Origin: Leucobacter soli
Lineage (GTDB): Bacteria > Actinomycetota > Actinomycetes > Actinomycetales > Microbacteriaceae
Assembly: GCF_910593785.1 (NCBI RefSeq)
Contig: NZ_CAJVAP010000001.1
Span: forward strand, 85,690 to 149,689
Direction of reading: 5' to 3'
Length of the DNA: 64,000 nucleotides
Shown here one piece after another: positions 21,995 to 33,095 of the stretch; position 1 is the first letter of the stretch, and each line of letters begins with the position of its first letter. Made by a program: the position numbers and the translations under genes. The notes beneath the pieces were generated by a model. The model made no database searches, was not told the origin of the DNA, and saw only the letters and a program-made list of their open reading frames with translations.

Positions 21995-22642
21995 TCAGTT
22001 GAGACCCTGCGGACGGCCCTTGGGCTCGGGCGAGCCCTCGAGCTCGCGCAGCTGTGCCTGGATGTAGGACGAGAGGGTGCTGCGGTACTCGGACTCGAAC
22101 TCGCGCAGCTCGCTGATGCGGCGGTTGATGCCGTCGCGCTCGCCTTCGAGGCGGTTGAGCTCGTCGGCGCGCTTCTGCTGGGCCTCTTCGACCAGCTGGT
22201 TCGCGGTGTGCTCGGCCTCGGCGACCGTGCGATCGCGCTGCTCCTCGCCGTCGCGGATGTACTTGTCGTGCAGTTCGAGCGCCAGCTGGAGCATCGCGCT
22301 CGACTTGACCGCGGCCGCGTCGTAGACGGATCCGCCCTCTGCGGCGGGCTCCACCGGCTCCTCGGGCTTCGCGGCGGGCTGCGCGTCGACCACGATCGTC
22401 TGCTCGGAGACGTTGGCGGCGGGCTGCGCCGACTCTGCCGCGCCCTCGGCCGACTCGAGCTCCGCGACGCGGGCGTTCGCCTGCTCGAGCTCGGTCTGCA
22501 GCCGCGAGATCTCCTCGTCGCGCTGACGCAGTTCCACGACGATCTGGTCGAGGAGGTCGTCCACCTGGTCCATGTCGTAGCCGTCACGGAACTTCGTGAC
22601 CTCAAACGTCTTGTTGAGGACTTCTTCGGGTGTCAGTGCCAT
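21995..22642 (-). CDS. divIVA: DivIVA / Wag31 polar growth scaffold
   Basis: A 215-residue DivIVA-family protein. The N-terminal lipid-binding domain starts MALTPEEVLNKTFEVTKFRDGYD and is followed by two coiled-coil regions (about 30-70 and 120-195) separated by a Pro/Ala/Glu-rich linker. In actinobacteria it marks negatively curved membrane at poles and septa and recruits the elongation machinery. It is somewhat shorter than mycobacterial Wag31. The place in the sepF-yggT-divIVA-lspA string is canonical. The start has the ribosome binding site GAAATGGC-type context only, but no alternative start exists nearby. Confidence 0.95.
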   Translation of the reverse strand: MALTPEEVLNKTFEVTKFRDGYDMDQVDDLLDQIVVELRQRDEEISRLQTELEQANARVAELESAEGAAESAQPAANVSEQTIVVDAQPAAKPEEPVEPAAEGGSVYDAAAVKSSAMLQLALELHDKYIRDGEEQRDRTVAEAEHTANQLVEEAQQKRADELNRLEGERDGINRRISELREFESEYRSTLSSYIQAQLRELEGSPEPKGRPQGLN

Positions 22643-22708
22643 TTCCTACGTCACTTTCGCAATCGGGGCTGCCCTCCGCAGCACGTTACACGCTAGCAAA
22701 CATGGACC

Positions 22709-23011
22709 CTATGCGGGAACCGCGCGGATGATCGCGAGGAGAATCCAGCAGGTGACCATGGTGAGCATCCAGCCCAGATCGAGGGAGATCTGCCCGAGGC
22801 GGATCGGTGGGAGAATGCGCCGGAAGAATCGGATCGGCGGGTCCGTCAGCGTGAAGACGATCTCTGTGATCACCAGCAGCGGGCCGCGCGGGCGGAACCT
22901 CGGGTTGAACGCGAGCACGAAATCCAGGATCAGCCGGATCCAGAGGACCCAGGTATAGATCTGCAGCGCCCAGAAGAGGACGAGCAGGACGAGGCCGAGG
23001 ACGAGCTGCAC
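22709..23011 (-). CDS. YggT family membrane protein
   Basis: A 100-residue protein with two YggT-type hydrophobic segments (residues 2-40 and 74-97) linked by a basic cytoplasmic loop (TDPPIRFFRRILPP). The function is not firmly known. Its conserved place between sepF and divIVA suggests a role in division or polar growth. The start lies five bases after the sepF stop. Confidence 0.9.
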   Translation of the reverse strand: MQLVLGLVLLVLFWALQIYTWVLWIRLILDFVLAFNPRFRPRGPLLVITEIVFTLTDPPIRFFRRILPPIRLGQISLDLGWMLTMVTCWILLAIIRAVPA

Positions 23012-23016
23012 CGCGG

Positions 23017-23493
23017 CTAGGCGCTCGTGCCCACGAAGAACGAACCGCTCTCCTGCTGGGGCCGCTCATCGCCGCTGACGGCGATGTGCTCGGGAGAGAG
23101 CAGGAACACCTTGCTGGTCACCCGCTCGATGCGTCCGTTCAGCCCCATCGAGAGTCCGCTCGCGAAGTCGATCAGCCGACGGGCATCGCCTTCGTTCATC
23201 CGGGAGAGATTGAGGATCACCGGCACGCCCTCGCGGTAGCTCTCGGCGATCGTCGCGGCGTCCCGGTACTCGGTCGGATGCACGGTGAGGATCTCGTTCA
23301 TGGAGGGGGTCGAGGCGTGCCGGGTCGGGGTGACCTTGCGCAGCGGCGTGACCTGCGCGCGCGGCTGCGTCGAGCGCGCTGCAGGCGCGGCCGCGGCGGG
23401 AGCGGCTTCGCTCACCACTCCGGTCTCCTGGGCGTCGAGATCCTCCTCGGCGAGACCGAGGAACACCATCGTCTTCTTCAGCGGGTTGCCCAT
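23017..23493 (-). CDS. sepF: Cell division protein SepF
   Basis: A 158-residue SepF. The N-terminal amphipathic helix ([13 protein letters not shown]) is the membrane anchor, followed by an Ala/Pro-rich linker and a C-terminal alpha/beta domain (residues 70-150) that binds the FtsZ C-terminal peptide. In actinobacteria without ftsA, SepF is the membrane tether for the Z ring. Its gene lies two positions after ftsZ, as expected. Confidence 0.95.
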   Translation of the reverse strand: MGNPLKKTMVFLGLAEEDLDAQETGVVSEAAPAAAAPAARSTQPRAQVTPLRKVTPTRHASTPSMNEILTVHPTEYRDAATIAESYREGVPVILNLSRMNEGDARRLIDFASGLSMGLNGRIERVTSKVFLLSPEHIAVSGDERPQQESGSFFVGTSA

Positions 23494-23549
23494 GTTCTTC
23501 TCTCCTCGATGATTCTCGAAGCCGCACTCCCGGCGGGTTGTTTCAGAGA

Positions 23550-24275
23550 CTAGCCTGCGTTCGGTCGATTTCCCGTGATTGCGCTGCCGATGCGAAGGTG
23601 TGTCGCACCGGCGGCGATCGCCTCCGGATAGTCGTGCGTCATGCCGGCGGAGATCGCCGTGGCGGTCGGCGCGAGCGCGCGAAGGCGGTCAGCGTATCCG
23701 TGGAGGCGTTCGAACGCGCCGGCGGCCGCTTCTTCCTCGGGGAGCGGCGCGACCGCCATGATGCCCCGCAGTTCGAGCGTCGGAGTCTCGAGCACGCGCT
23801 CGGCGATCCGCTCTATCTCGTCCGGTGCGGCGCCTCCACGGCCGGGGTCGTCGGTCAGGTTGACCTGGACGAAGGCCTCGATGGGGCTCGCCGTCTCGGC
23901 GGTGGCGAGCGCGTCGACGAGACGCTCCCGATCGATCGAGTGGATCGCGCGCGCGTACTGCGCGGCCTGTCGCGCCTTCTTGGTCTGGAGCTGGCCGATG
24001 AAGTGCCAGTTCAGCGCATCGCCGTCGGGAGTGCGCAACCCGGCGAGCTCCGCGGCCTTCGCTTGCGCCTCCTGGTGCCGGTTCTCGCCGACGTCGCGCA
24101 CCCCGAGTGCGGCGAGCGCGCGCACGAGACTCGCCGGATGGAACTTCGTCACGACGATCAGGGTGAGTTCGCCGGGGTCCCTCCCCGCGGCGCGCGCGGC
24201 CTCCTCGATGCCCTGCCGCACCGAGGCGAACCGGGCGTCGAGCGCGGATCCCCCTCCGGAGCCGTTCTCGGTCAT
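23550..24275 (-). CDS. PLP homeostasis protein (YggS/PROSC family)
   Basis: A 241-residue YggS-family protein folded as an alanine-racemase-type TIM barrel. The PLP lysine is K44 in VVTKFHP. It also has the family motifs GENRHQE and FIGQLQ. Family members bind PLP and affect vitamin B6 and amino acid homeostasis but have no proven catalytic activity. The stop lies 56 bases upstream of sepF and the start is four bases after ftsZ. No pgeF (laccase-domain) gene is present between ftsZ and yggS, unlike mycobacteria. Confidence 0.93.
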   Translation of the reverse strand: MTENGSGGGSALDARFASVRQGIEEAARAAGRDPGELTLIVVTKFHPASLVRALAALGVRDVGENRHQEAQAKAAELAGLRTPDGDALNWHFIGQLQTKKARQAAQYARAIHSIDRERLVDALATAETASPIEAFVQVNLTDDPGRGGAAPDEIERIAERVLETPTLELRGIMAVAPLPEEEAAAGAFERLHGYADRLRALAPTATAISAGMTHDYPEAIAAGATHLRIGSAITGNRPNAG

Positions 24276-24279
24276 GGCG

Positions 24280-25515
24280 TCACTTCAGGAAGTCGGGGAT
24301 GTCGAGATCGTCATCGTCGCCCTCGAACGCGGCGTCGACCAGCTGCTCCTCGACGGGCGGGTTCACGACGCTCTCGCCGAACTCGCTCGCGAAATCTCCC
24401 CCGGAGCTCGCGCCGATCTCGATCGGACCGGAGGCGCCCGCGGAATCCGCGGCGCTCGACCCCGCGACCGCGACGGACGCCAGGGCGGGGCTCGCGCCCT
24501 CCAGGCTCTCCACCCGCCCGCGGCGGCGGCCGTGCGCCCCGGTCTGCCGTTCGGCCTGCGCGGCGATCTGCTCGGGGTCGAAGCCCGCGGCGATGACCGT
24601 CACGCGCACTTCGTCGCCGAGGGTGTCGTCGATCACGGTGCCGAAGATGATGTTCGCCTCCTGGTGCACCACGTCCTGCACCAGCTCGGAGGCCTCGGTG
24701 ATCTCGCTCAGCGCCAGGTTGGAGGAGCCCTGGATCGAGAGGAGCACCCCGTGCGCGCCTTCGATGCTGGTCTCGAGGAGCGGCGAGGCGACCGCGAGCT
24801 CGGCGGCCTTGATGGCGCGGTCCGCGCCGCGCGCCGAGCCGATGCCCATGAGCGCGCTGCCGGCGCCCTGCATGACCGACTTCACGTCGGCGAAGTCGAC
24901 GTTGATGAGACCCGGGGTCGTGATCAGATCGGTGATGCCCTGCACGCCGGCGAGCAGCACCTGGTCGGCGGCCGCGAACGCCTCGATCATGCTGATCCCG
25001 GGTTCGCTGATCTCGAGGAGTCGGTCGTTCGGCACCACGATGAGCGTGTCCACGGCCTCGCGCAGCGTATGGATCCCGCCGTCGGCCTGCGCCGCACGGC
25101 GCTTGCCCTCGAAGCTGAACGGGCGCGTGACCACGCCGATCGTGAGGGCGCCGACGGCGCGGGCGATGCGGGCGACGACGGGCGCCGCGCCGGTCCCGGT
25201 GCCGCCGCCCTCTCCGGCGGTGACGAAGACCATGTCGGCGCCGGCGAGCGCGTCCTCGATCTCGTCGGTGTGGTCCTCTGCCGCGCGACGCCCGACCTCG
25301 GGGTCGGCGCCCGCGCCGAGCCCGCGAGTGAGCTCGCGTCCGATGTCGAGCTTGACGTCGGCGTCGCTGAGCAGCAGAGCCTGCGCGTCGGTGTTGACGG
25401 CGATGAACTCGACGCCGCGGAGGCCCAGCTCGATCATGCGGTTGACCGCGTTGACCCCGCCGCCGCCGACACCGACGACCTTGATCACCGCGAGGTAGTT
25501 CTGGTTCGCTGACAC
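24280..25515 (-). CDS. ftsZ: Cell division GTPase FtsZ
   Basis: The tubulin homologue that forms the Z ring, 411 residues. The GTP-binding signature GGGTGTG lies at residues 103-109, with VGVGGGG at 14-20. The T7 synergy loop [11 protein letters not shown] is intact. The variable linker is Ala/Ser/Gly-rich, and the C-terminal peptide is DLDIPDFLK, which binds SepF and FtsW. The GTG at 25515 was chosen for the ribosome binding site GGGGGAGGA and the standard [14 protein letters not shown] start. It has its own upstream region (see 25532-25562). Confidence 0.98.
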   Translation of the reverse strand: MSANQNYLAVIKVVGVGGGGVNAVNRMIELGLRGVEFIAVNTDAQALLLSDADVKLDIGRELTRGLGAGADPEVGRRAAEDHTDEIEDALAGADMVFVTAGEGGGTGTGAAPVVARIARAVGALTIGVVTRPFSFEGKRRAAQADGGIHTLREAVDTLIVVPNDRLLEISEPGISMIEAFAAADQVLLAGVQGITDLITTPGLINVDFADVKSVMQGAGSALMGIGSARGADRAIKAAELAVASPLLETSIEGAHGVLLSIQGSSNLALSEITEASELVQDVVHQEANIIFGTVIDDTLGDEVRVTVIAAGFDPEQIAAQAERQTGAHGRRRGRVESLEGASPALASVAVAGSSAADSAGASGPIEIGASSGGDFASEFGESVVNPPVEEQLVDAAFEGDDDDLDIPDFLK

Positions 25516-25531
25516 GTGGGTCCTCCCCCTC

Positions 25532-25562
25532 AACTTTCAACCTCTACTTCAAGGTGAAAGTT
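25532..25562 (-). promoter_or_regulatory. MerR-type inverted repeat in the ftsZ upstream region
   Basis: AACTTTCAACCT and AGGTGAAAGTT form an imperfect inverted repeat with an eight-base centre, 16 bases before the ftsZ GTG. The plus-strand core CTTTCAACCTCTACTTCAAGG resembles a sequence upstream of mcdR (52662-52681). FtsR, a MerR protein encoded in this window, controls ftsZ in Corynebacterium, so it is a candidate binder. AATACT and TATACC just upstream are possible -10 elements. Confidence 0.5.
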
Positions 25563-25688
25563 AGTATTCGGGTATACATTTACCAGTCCTCAAGCTAGAG
25601 GCATCCCGCGCGCCCGCCGACCCGACACACCGCGCGCCGGAGGAAAAAACGCCGTGCCTCCGGTCGCACCGCCGAACACCGGCGCCGG

Positions 25689-26675
25689 TCAGGTGAAGAC
25701 GGGCGTATCCGGCGAGGAGACATCGATCCTGGACGCCGACTTGACCGACTTCAGCATCGCCCGCAGCACCACGGCCTTCCGCTGGGTCTCGGCCGGCTCG
25801 CCCCAGACGACCGACCGACCGCCGGTGAGTTCGAAGGTCACGTCCTGCGCGCTGCTCGCGGACACGCCGACCAGCTTCCTGCGGATGTCGTCGGGCAGGT
25901 CGCGGACGATCCTGGCGGCCGCCGCGAACGCCGGAGTGCTCGGATCCTTCACGCGGCCCGAGGCGAGCGGCACGCCCTTCGGTCGCCCGTCCGTCCGGTC
26001 CACGAGGACTCCCGCCGGATCCCGCAGTTCGAAGCGATCACCGCGCTTCACCGCGATCACCGCATCCCGCTCCTCGATCCGGATGAGCAGGGTGTGCGGC
26101 GGGATCCGCTCGATCGAATAGCGCTGGATCAGGGGGAACGGCTCGAGTGCGCGATGCACCTCGCCATCCCCGACCAGCGCGAGCGGCACGCCCGTGAAGC
26201 GTTCGAGTGCCGGCTGCAGCGCATCCGGGTCAATCTTCGAGGCACCGACGACCCGGATCTCGCGGACGGCGGTCAAGGGGCTCAGCACGCCGACCGCCAC
26301 GAAGACCGCCAGCGCCGCCACGGCGCCGCCCGCGACCAGCCAGTTCACGCGACGGCGTCTGAGGTGGGCGGTGAAGCGCCGCCGCTCGCGACGCTCGCGA
26401 TCCCGGACCGAACGACGGGCGCGCTTCAGCCGCTGCCTCGCCGCGCGCACCGGATCCGCAGCCGACTTGCCGCGCCGCTCCAGCGCACCGGGGACCGGGG
26501 CCTCCGGCTCCGCCGCATCCGACTCGAGCGCGCCCGGCCCCGGCGCGATCGACGTCGGCGCGTCCGGCTCCGACGCGCCCGCCGATCCGGGGTCCGGCCC
26601 TGCCTTCGGACCCGGGTTGCGCGCGTCGCCGCCGAGACCGCCGGCCCCGCCGTCGAAGCCGCCCGGACGTCTCAC
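25689..26675 (-). CDS. ftsQ: Cell division protein FtsQ
   Basis: A 328-residue divisome protein. The GTG at 26675 overlaps the murC stop (GTGA) and was chosen over longer in-frame extensions that run inside murC. Residues 1-115 are a cytoplasmic, Pro/Gly/Ala/Asp-rich then strongly basic tail. A single membrane helix (about 132-152) follows, then the POTRA domain beginning with [10 protein letters not shown], then the beta domain. It links FtsB/FtsL and the FtsWI synthase to the ring. The long disordered cytoplasmic segment is unusual relative to E. coli but common in actinobacteria. A 7-bp inverted repeat at 25637-25663 lies beyond its stop, with the T-run in the loop. Confidence 0.92.
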   Translation of the reverse strand: MRRPGGFDGGAGGLGGDARNPGPKAGPDPGSAGASEPDAPTSIAPGPGALESDAAEPEAPVPGALERRGKSAADPVRAARQRLKRARRSVRDRERRERRRFTAHLRRRRVNWLVAGGAVAALAVFVAVGVLSPLTAVREIRVVGASKIDPDALQPALERFTGVPLALVGDGEVHRALEPFPLIQRYSIERIPPHTLLIRIEERDAVIAVKRGDRFELRDPAGVLVDRTDGRPKGVPLASGRVKDPSTPAFAAAARIVRDLPDDIRRKLVGVSASSAQDVTFELTGGRSVVWGEPAETQRKAVVLRAMLKSVKSASRIDVSSPDTPVFT

Positions 26676-28129
26676 CGGGCCTCGAAGCGCCCGCGCAGCG
26701 CGGCGACCACCTGCGGGATGATCCGGTACACGGTGCCGCAGCTCATCGTCACCATCACGTCGCCGGGTTCCGCGATCTCCGCGAGATAGTCGGCGGCGCG
26801 CTGCCACTCGTCGATGTACACGACCTTGGAGGGGTCGGCGAAGTCGTCAGAGACCAGCGCCCCGGTCACCCCGGGCACGGGATCCTCCCGCGCGCCGTCC
26901 ACCGCGAGCACGACGGTCCGATCCGCGCCCCGCTCCAGCACCTCGGCGAACTCGCGGTGGAAGAGGCTCGTTCGACTGAAGAGGTGCGGCTGGTGGATGG
27001 CGATCAGCCGGCCGTCGCCGACCACGGCCCGGGCCGAGTCGAGGAGAGCCGCGACCTCGGTCGGGTGGTGCGCGTAGTCGTCGTAGACGCGCACGCCGCC
27101 GACCTCGGCGTGGAACTCGAAGCGGCGCTTCGTGCCGCCGAACGCCGAGATCGCATCGAGCGCCGGTCCGGGCTCGTACCCGAGCCCGAGCAGCACGGCG
27201 AGCGCCCCCGTCGCGTTCACCGCGTTGTGGCGGCCGAAAACCTGCAGTCGCGCCTCGTGCCGCTGCCCGTCCGTCTCGACGACGAAACGCACCGGCCCCG
27301 AGTCGTCGACCGAGACGAGCCGCACATCGGCGCCCTCGGCCTCGCCGAACGTACGGATCACCGGAGTCCTCGACGCGTCGGATTCGTCGGCGCCGGCAGC
27401 GGCATCGGCATCGGCATCGGCGCGCAGCGCCTCGAGCACCTCGAGGGCGCCGGGGTCGTCGGCGGAGATGACGACCTGCTCCCCCGCCGCGCGGGCGAAG
27501 TCGATGAAGGCCGCCATGAAGGCCTCGCGCGAGCCGTAGAAGTCGAGGTGCTCGGGATCCACGTTCGTGATCAGCGCGATCGCCGTGTCGTAGAGCAGGA
27601 ACGACTTGTCGCTCTCGTCCGCCTCGATCACGAAGAGGTCGTCGCCCCCGCGTGCCGACGAGACCTCGAGCGACTCGATGATGCCGCCGTTCACGAACGA
27701 GGGATCCGCACCGAGACCGAGCAGCCCGGTCACGATCATGCCCGTCGACGTGGTCTTGCCGTGCGCGCCGGCGACCGAGACGAGGCGCTTGCCGCGCGCC
27801 AGCCAGGCCAGCGCGTGGGAGCGGTGCAGCACCGGCAGGCCGTGCGCGAGCGCGTGCTGATACTCGGGATTGTCCTGCCACAGCGCACCCGTCACCACGA
27901 GCGTGTCGGCGTCGCCGACGTTCGCGGCGTCGTGCCCGATCGAGACCCGGATGCCGAGCTCCTCGAGGGTCTTCGTGCTGTAGTTCGCACTGCGGTCAGA
28001 GCCGGTGACCGGCACCCCGGCGGCATGCATCATCCGCGCGATCCCGCTCATGCCCGAGCCGCCGATCCCCACGAAGTGCACGCGGCCGAGTTCCTCCGGG
28101 ATCTCGAGGTCGAGGTCGGGGTAGATCAT
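26672..28129 (-). CDS. murC: UDP-N-acetylmuramate--L-alanine ligase MurC
   Basis: A 485-residue Mur ligase that adds the first amino acid of the stem peptide to UDP-MurNAc. The nucleotide-binding N-terminus has [11 protein letters not shown] and the ATP P-loop is GAHGKTTS near residues 121-128. A GGCATC tandem repeat at 27401-27420 adds an Asp-Ala stretch in a surface loop. In Microbacteriaceae with B-type peptidoglycan the first residue can be glycine, which cannot be judged from sequence alone. The ATG at 28129 overlaps the murG stop. Confidence 0.95.
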   Translation of the reverse strand: MIYPDLDLEIPEELGRVHFVGIGGSGMSGIARMMHAAGVPVTGSDRSANYSTKTLEELGIRVSIGHDAANVGDADTLVVTGALWQDNPEYQHALAHGLPVLHRSHALAWLARGKRLVSVAGAHGKTTSTGMIVTGLLGLGADPSFVNGGIIESLEVSSARGGDDLFVIEADESDKSFLLYDTAIALITNVDPEHLDFYGSREAFMAAFIDFARAAGEQVVISADDPGALEVLEALRADADADAAAGADESDASRTPVIRTFGEAEGADVRLVSVDDSGPVRFVVETDGQRHEARLQVFGRHNAVNATGALAVLLGLGYEPGPALDAISAFGGTKRRFEFHAEVGGVRVYDDYAHHPTEVAALLDSARAVVGDGRLIAIHQPHLFSRTSLFHREFAEVLERGADRTVVLAVDGAREDPVPGVTGALVSDDFADPSKVVYIDEWQRAADYLAEIAEPGDVMVTMSCGTVYRIIPQVVAALRGRFEAR

Positions 28130-29241
28130 CGGGGCTCCTTCGTGTCCGCGGCGAGGGCTTCGCGCACTAGATCGTACAGCCGCTCCGTCCCGTCGAGGGC
28201 ACCGGCCTCCCGCGCACGGGCGGACATCTCCGCGAGCCGCGACTCGTCGCCCAGGAGCGGGATCAGCGTGCGGTCCACCCACTCGGGCGTGAGATCCCCG
28301 TCGTCGACCAGCAGGGCGCCGCCCGCCGCGACCACGCCGGCCGCGTTCAGACGCTGCTCGCCGTTGCCCGAGGCGTAGGGCACGAACACCGCCGGTATGC
28401 CGAGGCCCGAGAGCTCGCTCACCGTCGCCGACCCGGCGCGCGAGACGACGAGGTCGCAGGCCGTGAGCGCCAGATCCATCCGATCGCAGTAGGGCAGCAC
28501 GACGTAGCCGGGTACGCCCGGGTCCTCGAGCTCGGTCAGCCTCCCCCAGATGTGCAGCACCTGCGCGCCGGAGTCGACGATGCGGCGTGCCGAGCCGCCG
28601 ATCCCGCGGTTGAGCGCGCGGGCGCCGAGCGAGCCGCCGGTGACGAGCAGCGTACGGCGCGACGGGTCGAGGCCGAAGTGCCGCCGCGCCGCCGCGCGCG
28701 TCTCCGGGTCGCCGATGGTCGCGCCGAGCCGCGCGATCTCGGCGCGCAGCGGCATGCCGGTCACGCGGGCCGCGGATCCGGCGCCGGAGATCGGCGTCTC
28801 CGCGAAGGTCACCGCGACGTAGGGCGTGTGCCGGGCCGCCTGCCGGTTCGCGAGGCCGGGCCGCGCATTGGCCTCGTGGATCACGACGGGCACGCCCTCG
28901 AGCTTCGCCGCTCGATACGCGGGCGCCGATGCGTAACCGCCGAAGCCGACGACCGCGTCGACGCCGCGCGCCCGGATCATCTCCCGGGTCTCCGCCACGG
29001 CGCGACGGTAGCGCATCGGGAAGGTGACGGCGTAGGCGCTCGGCCGGCGCGGGAACGGCAGACGCTCGATCGTCAGGAGTTCGTACCCGCGTTCGGGGAC
29101 CAGCCGCGCCTCGAGCCCCTCCTTCGTCCCCAGGACGAGGATCTCCGACTCCGGCTCGACGGCGCGGAGATGATCCGCGAGCGCGAGCAGCGGGTTCACG
29201 TGGCCGGCGGTGCCGCCCCCCGCGAGCAGATACACCGTCAT
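28126..29241 (-). CDS. murG: UDP-GlcNAc:lipid I GlcNAc-transferase MurG
   Basis: A 371-residue GT28 glycosyltransferase that turns lipid I into lipid II on the cytoplasmic membrane face. The N-terminal acceptor motif [10 protein letters not shown] lies at residues 8-17 and the UDP-binding C-terminal domain has [12 protein letters not shown] and [11 protein letters not shown]. The ATG at 29241 overlaps the ftsW stop. The longer frame into ftsW is a shadow. Confidence 0.96.
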   Translation of the reverse strand: MTVYLLAGGGTAGHVNPLLALADHLRAVEPESEILVLGTKEGLEARLVPERGYELLTIERLPFPRRPSAYAVTFPMRYRRAVAETREMIRARGVDAVVGFGGYASAPAYRAAKLEGVPVVIHEANARPGLANRQAARHTPYVAVTFAETPISGAGSAARVTGMPLRAEIARLGATIGDPETRAAARRHFGLDPSRRTLLVTGGSLGARALNRGIGGSARRIVDSGAQVLHIWGRLTELEDPGVPGYVVLPYCDRMDLALTACDLVVSRAGSATVSELSGLGIPAVFVPYASGNGEQRLNAAGVVAAGGALLVDDGDLTPEWVDRTLIPLLGDESRLAEMSARAREAGALDGTERLYDLVREALAADTKEPR

Positions 29242-30446
29242 CGCTTCACCTCTCCGGAGATCTCGGCCCGATAGGCGGCGCCGTCTCGAGCGATCGAGAT
29301 CACGACGCCCATGGCGAGCAGGCAGGCGATCAGCGCCGTCCCGCCCGAGCTGATGAGCGGGAGCGGCACCCCGAGCACGGGGAACACGCCGATCACCACC
29401 CCGATGTTCACGAAGGCCTGGCCAACGACCCAGACCAGCACGCCGCCGATCACCGCCCGGCCGAAGCGATCCCGCGCTCGCGCGATCGCGCGGATCATCA
29501 CCGCCGCGAGCACGGCGAACAGCAGGATCACGAGCACGGCGCCCACGAGGCCGAGCTCCTCGCCGATGATCGCGAAGATGTAGTCGTTGTCGGCGGCCGG
29601 CAGCCACGACCACTTGGCCTTCGACCCGCCGAGCCCGACGCCGAAGATGCCGCCGCCCGCGAGCGCCCAGAGGCCGTGGAGCGGCTGCCAGTCGAGCCCG
29701 CTGTAGTCGTCGCCCGACGCGAAGATGCGGGCGAGCCGGTTGGAGCTCGTGAGCACGAAGTAGGCCGCGCCGCCCACTGCGATCAGTGCCGTGAGACCGA
29801 GCGATTTCCAGCTCACTCCGCCGAAGTACATGGCCCCGAGCACGGCGGCGCCCATGATGAGGGTGGTGCCGAGATCCTTGCCCGCGAGCACGAGGCCGAG
29901 CGCCAGCGCGGCGCCGGGCACGATCACCGGGATCAGCTCGTGCCGCATCTGCCGCAGCAGGGGCTCCTTCTTCAGCAGGACGGCCCCGATCCAGACGATC
30001 AGGGCGAGCTTCAGCAGTTCGGAGGGCTGGCCGCGGATCGAGCCGAGCTCGATCCAGTTCCGGTTGCCGAAGTCGTCGATGCCGAGCGGGGTGAAGACCA
30101 GCGCCTGGAGCGCGAGGCCGAGGGCGAACAACGGCCAGGCCCACTGCTTCCAGAAGCGCAGGGGCATCCGCGCGGCGAACAGCATCAGCGGGATGCCGAA
30201 CAGCGCGAACTGCGTCTGGCGCCAGAACCGCCCGAAGAAGCCCTCGCCGTCGACGTAGGACGTGATCGACGACGAGGAGAGGACCATGATCAGCCCGAAG
30301 CCGACGAGCAGGAGCGTGACCGAGTAGAGCAGGACGACCGTCGGGTCCGAGATCGATCCCAGACTGCGGCCGAGTCGGATCCGCGTGAAGCCGCTCGCCC
30401 CGCCGGTCGCGTCAGGCGCGGAGGTCCCCGGCGGGTGCGTCGCCAT
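29238..30446 (-). CDS. ftsW: Lipid II polymerase FtsW (SEDS)
   Basis: A 402-residue SEDS-family protein with about ten membrane helices that polymerises septal glycan together with FtsI. The motif [20 protein letters not shown] and the later [16 protein letters not shown] are characteristic. The ATG at 30446 has GTGGAGGTGAC upstream and overlaps the end of murD by 35 bases. Further in-frame extension into murD is rejected because the membrane-protein character starts only here. Confidence 0.94.
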   Translation of the reverse strand: MATHPPGTSAPDATGGASGFTRIRLGRSLGSISDPTVVLLYSVTLLLVGFGLIMVLSSSSITSYVDGEGFFGRFWRQTQFALFGIPLMLFAARMPLRFWKQWAWPLFALGLALQALVFTPLGIDDFGNRNWIELGSIRGQPSELLKLALIVWIGAVLLKKEPLLRQMRHELIPVIVPGAALALGLVLAGKDLGTTLIMGAAVLGAMYFGGVSWKSLGLTALIAVGGAAYFVLTSSNRLARIFASGDDYSGLDWQPLHGLWALAGGGIFGVGLGGSKAKWSWLPAADNDYIFAIIGEELGLVGAVLVILLFAVLAAVMIRAIARARDRFGRAVIGGVLVWVVGQAFVNIGVVIGVFPVLGVPLPLISSGGTALIACLLAMGVVISIARDGAAYRAEISGEVKR

Positions 30447-32013
30447 CCGCGTCACCTCCACTGCCGGTTTCACTGCCCGGTTCGCTCTCGCCCTGGTCGG
30501 GACCGAGCGCCCGGACCGCCGCTTGGAAGCGGCGGCCTCGATCCGCGTAGTCCTCGAACTGGTCCATCGATGCTGCGGCGGGTGCCAGCAGCACGGTGTC
30601 GCCCGCCTCGGCGAGCGATGCCGCAGCGGCCACCGCCTCGCGCATCGTCTCTTCAGTCTGCCCCGTCTCGATCGCGATCCGCGGCACGCGGGGTGCGTGT
30701 CGCTCGAGCGCGGCGACGACCTCCGCACGATCAGCGCCGATCACGACGGCCCCGCGCAGGCGCTCGGCGTGGCGGGCGACGAGCGGACCGATGTCGGTTC
30801 CCTTGAGCAGGCCGCCGACGATCCAGACCACCCGGTCGAAGGCGCGCAGCGCGCCATCGGCGGCGTGGGCGTTGGTCGCCTTCGAGTCGTCGACCCACTG
30901 CACGCCGGGCAGCGCGGGGTGCTCGCCGAGGCGCTGCACGCGGTGGTCGCCGAGCTCGAAGCTCAGGATGGCCGCCGCGATCTCCGCGGGCTCCACGCCG
31001 CGCGCGCGGGCCAGCGCGGCGGCGGCCAGCACGTTCTGCACGAGATGCGGCGCGGCCAGACCGCGTTCCGCGAGCTCGGTGATCGTCACCAGTTCGAATG
31101 CCGAGGCGCGGCGCTCGGCGTGGTAGCCGCGATCGATCAGGATCCCGTCGACGACGCCGAAGCCGCTCGGGGGCGGGCTGTCGAGCCCGAAGCTGATGGC
31201 ACGGGCGCCCTCGACCACGTCAGCCTCCTCGACCATCCGCTCCGTCGCGGCGTCGGCCCGGTTGTAGACGCACGCCACCTGGGTGCTCGCGTAGACCTTG
31301 GCCTTGGCCGCGGCGTACGCGGCGCTCGCATCGACAGCGGATCCGTCCGCCGTGCGGGCGCGGCCGTGCCAGTCGAGGTGATCGTCGGCCAAGTTGAGGC
31401 AGACGCTCGCGTACGGGGAGATCTCGCCGAGGCGATGCAGCTGGAAGCTCGACAGCTCGACCACGAGGGCGTCGTATCCCTGGGGGTCGCGGAGCGCGTC
31501 GAGGATGGGCACGCCGATGTTGCCGACCGGTGCGGCGCGCAGTCCGCCTGCGAGCAGCATGTGGGCGGTGAGCTGGGAGGTGGTGGTCTTGCCGTTCGTG
31601 CCGGTCACGCAGATCCAGTCGGCGATGCGCAGGGTCTTGTCCCGCAGGCGCCAGCCGAGCTCGATGTCCCCCCAGACGACCGTGCCCCGGTCCTCCGCCC
31701 ATGCGGTGAGCGGATGGTCGGGGCGGTACCCGGGCGAGACCACGACGAGCTCCGGGTCGAAGGCCTCGAGCACCGCGAGCTGCGCATCGTCGGTGTCATG
31801 GCACGATCGCTCCGCGCCGATCACGTCGAGCAGCCGCTCCCGGTCGGGGTCCGGCGCGCCGTGGATCACGCGGACCCTGGATCCCAGCTCGACCAGGGTG
31901 TCGGCGACCGAGAAGCCGGTCACGCCCAGGCCCAGTACCGCCACGCGCAGCCCGGACCAGTCGTGATGCCAGCTCGAGAGCGCCAGGACCCGTTCGCGGG
32001 AGCCCGCGCTCAC
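30412..32013 (-). CDS. murD: UDP-MurNAc-L-Ala--D-glutamate ligase MurD
   Basis: A 533-residue ligase that adds D-glutamate to the stem peptide. The N-terminal Rossmann domain begins with [12 protein letters not shown] and the P-loop is [11 protein letters not shown]. It is longer than E. coli MurD (438) because of loop insertions and a C-terminal Glu/Asp/Gly/Ala-rich tail of about 30 residues. The tail overlaps the ftsW start region. The GTG at 32013 overlaps the mraY stop (GTGA). Confidence 0.95.
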   Translation of the reverse strand: MSAGSRERVLALSSWHHDWSGLRVAVLGLGVTGFSVADTLVELGSRVRVIHGAPDPDRERLLDVIGAERSCHDTDDAQLAVLEAFDPELVVVSPGYRPDHPLTAWAEDRGTVVWGDIELGWRLRDKTLRIADWICVTGTNGKTTTSQLTAHMLLAGGLRAAPVGNIGVPILDALRDPQGYDALVVELSSFQLHRLGEISPYASVCLNLADDHLDWHGRARTADGSAVDASAAYAAAKAKVYASTQVACVYNRADAATERMVEEADVVEGARAISFGLDSPPPSGFGVVDGILIDRGYHAERRASAFELVTITELAERGLAAPHLVQNVLAAAALARARGVEPAEIAAAILSFELGDHRVQRLGEHPALPGVQWVDDSKATNAHAADGALRAFDRVVWIVGGLLKGTDIGPLVARHAERLRGAVVIGADRAEVVAALERHAPRVPRIAIETGQTEETMREAVAAAASLAEAGDTVLLAPAAASMDQFEDYADRGRRFQAAVRALGPDQGESEPGSETGSGGDADGDAPAGDLRA

Positions 32014-33095
32014 TGCTGCGTCACCCACTCGGCGTAGAAGGCGCCGACGCCGGCCATGACGAACACGCCGGCGATGATCCAGAAGCGCACGACGACCGTC
32101 GTCTCCGCCCAGCCCTTGAGCTCGAAATGATGGTGGATCGGGCTCATCAGGAAGATCCGCCGCCCCTTGGTCGCCTTGAAGTAGGCGCGCTGCAGGATGA
32201 CCGAGCCGACCTCGATGATGAAGAGCCCCCCGATGAGGACCAGCAGCAGCTCGGTGCGGCTGAGGACGGCGAGTGCCGCGATGGCCCCGCCGAGGCCGAA
32301 GGATCCGGTGTCCCCCATGTAGATGTGCGCCGGGCTCGTGTTCCACCAGAGGAAGCCGATGAGGCCGCCGACGAAGGCCGCCGAGACAACGGCGAGGTCC
32401 ATCGGGTCGCGCACCAGGTAGCAGCCCGGGTCGACGACCCCGGCGACGCAGCGCTGCGACGACTGCCAGAAGCCGATGATGAGGTAGGCGCTGAAGACGA
32501 GGATCGAGGCGCCTCCGGCGAGGCCGTCGAGCCCGTCCGTGAGGTTCACGCCGTTGGTCGCGGAGGTCACGATCGCGACGACCCAGATCAGGAACAGGCC
32601 CGTGCCGACGACGAGGCCGGCGCCGAGGAGGTCAACCGGCAGATCGCGGAACAGCGAGATCGCCGTCGAGGCGGGAGTCAGGCCGGCATCGTTCGGGAAC
32701 TGGAGGGCGAGGACGCCGAACGCCACCGAGATGACCACGGTGCCGCCGATCTTCGACCAGCCGCCGAGGCCGAGCGACTGCTCCTTGCGGATCTTCAGGA
32801 AGTCGTCGGTGAAGCCGATCGCCGCGCAGCCGACCGCGAGCAGCAGCACGAGCATCGCCGAGACGCTCGGCGTCTCCGTCATCACGAGCTTCGCCAGGAA
32901 GTAGGCGATCACCGTGCCGGAGATGAAGATCAGGCCGCCCATCGTGGGCGTGCCGCGCTTGGCGAAATGCGACTCGGGCCCGTCCTCGCGGATGAACTGG
33001 CCCCAGCGCAGGCGGCGGAAGCCGCGGATGAAGAGCGGTGTCAGCAGGAGCGAGTAGAGCATGGAGAAGGCTCCCGCGAGCAGCAGCGCGATCAT
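32010..33095 (-). CDS. mraY: Phospho-MurNAc-pentapeptide translocase MraY
   Basis: A 361-residue polytopic enzyme that transfers phospho-MurNAc-pentapeptide to undecaprenyl phosphate, making lipid I. It has about ten membrane helices, the FTDDFLKI motif with catalytic aspartates, [15 protein letters not shown], and the cytoplasmic histidine motif PIHHHFEL near the C-terminus. The ATG at 33095 overlaps the murF stop. Confidence 0.97.
   Translation of the reverse strand: MIALLLAGAFSMLYSLLLTPLFIRGFRRLRWGQFIREDGPESHFAKRGTPTMGGLIFISGTVIAYFLAKLVMTETPSVSAMLVLLLAVGCAAIGFTDDFLKIRKEQSLGLGGWSKIGGTVVISVAFGVLALQFPNDAGLTPASTAISLFRDLPVDLLGAGLVVGTGLFLIWVVAIVTSATNGVNLTDGLDGLAGGASILVFSAYLIIGFWQSSQRCVAGVVDPGCYLVRDPMDLAVVSAAFVGGLIGFLWWNTSPAHIYMGDTGSFGLGGAIAALAVLSRTELLLVLIGGLFIIEVGSVILQRAYFKATKGRRIFLMSPIHHHFELKGWAETTVVVRFWIIAGVFVMAGVGAFYAEWVTQQ

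Noticed and set aside
25637..25663. 7-bp inverted repeat after ftsQ as a terminator
   Set aside because: The T-run is in the loop, not after the stem, so it does not fit an intrinsic terminator; left unassigned.
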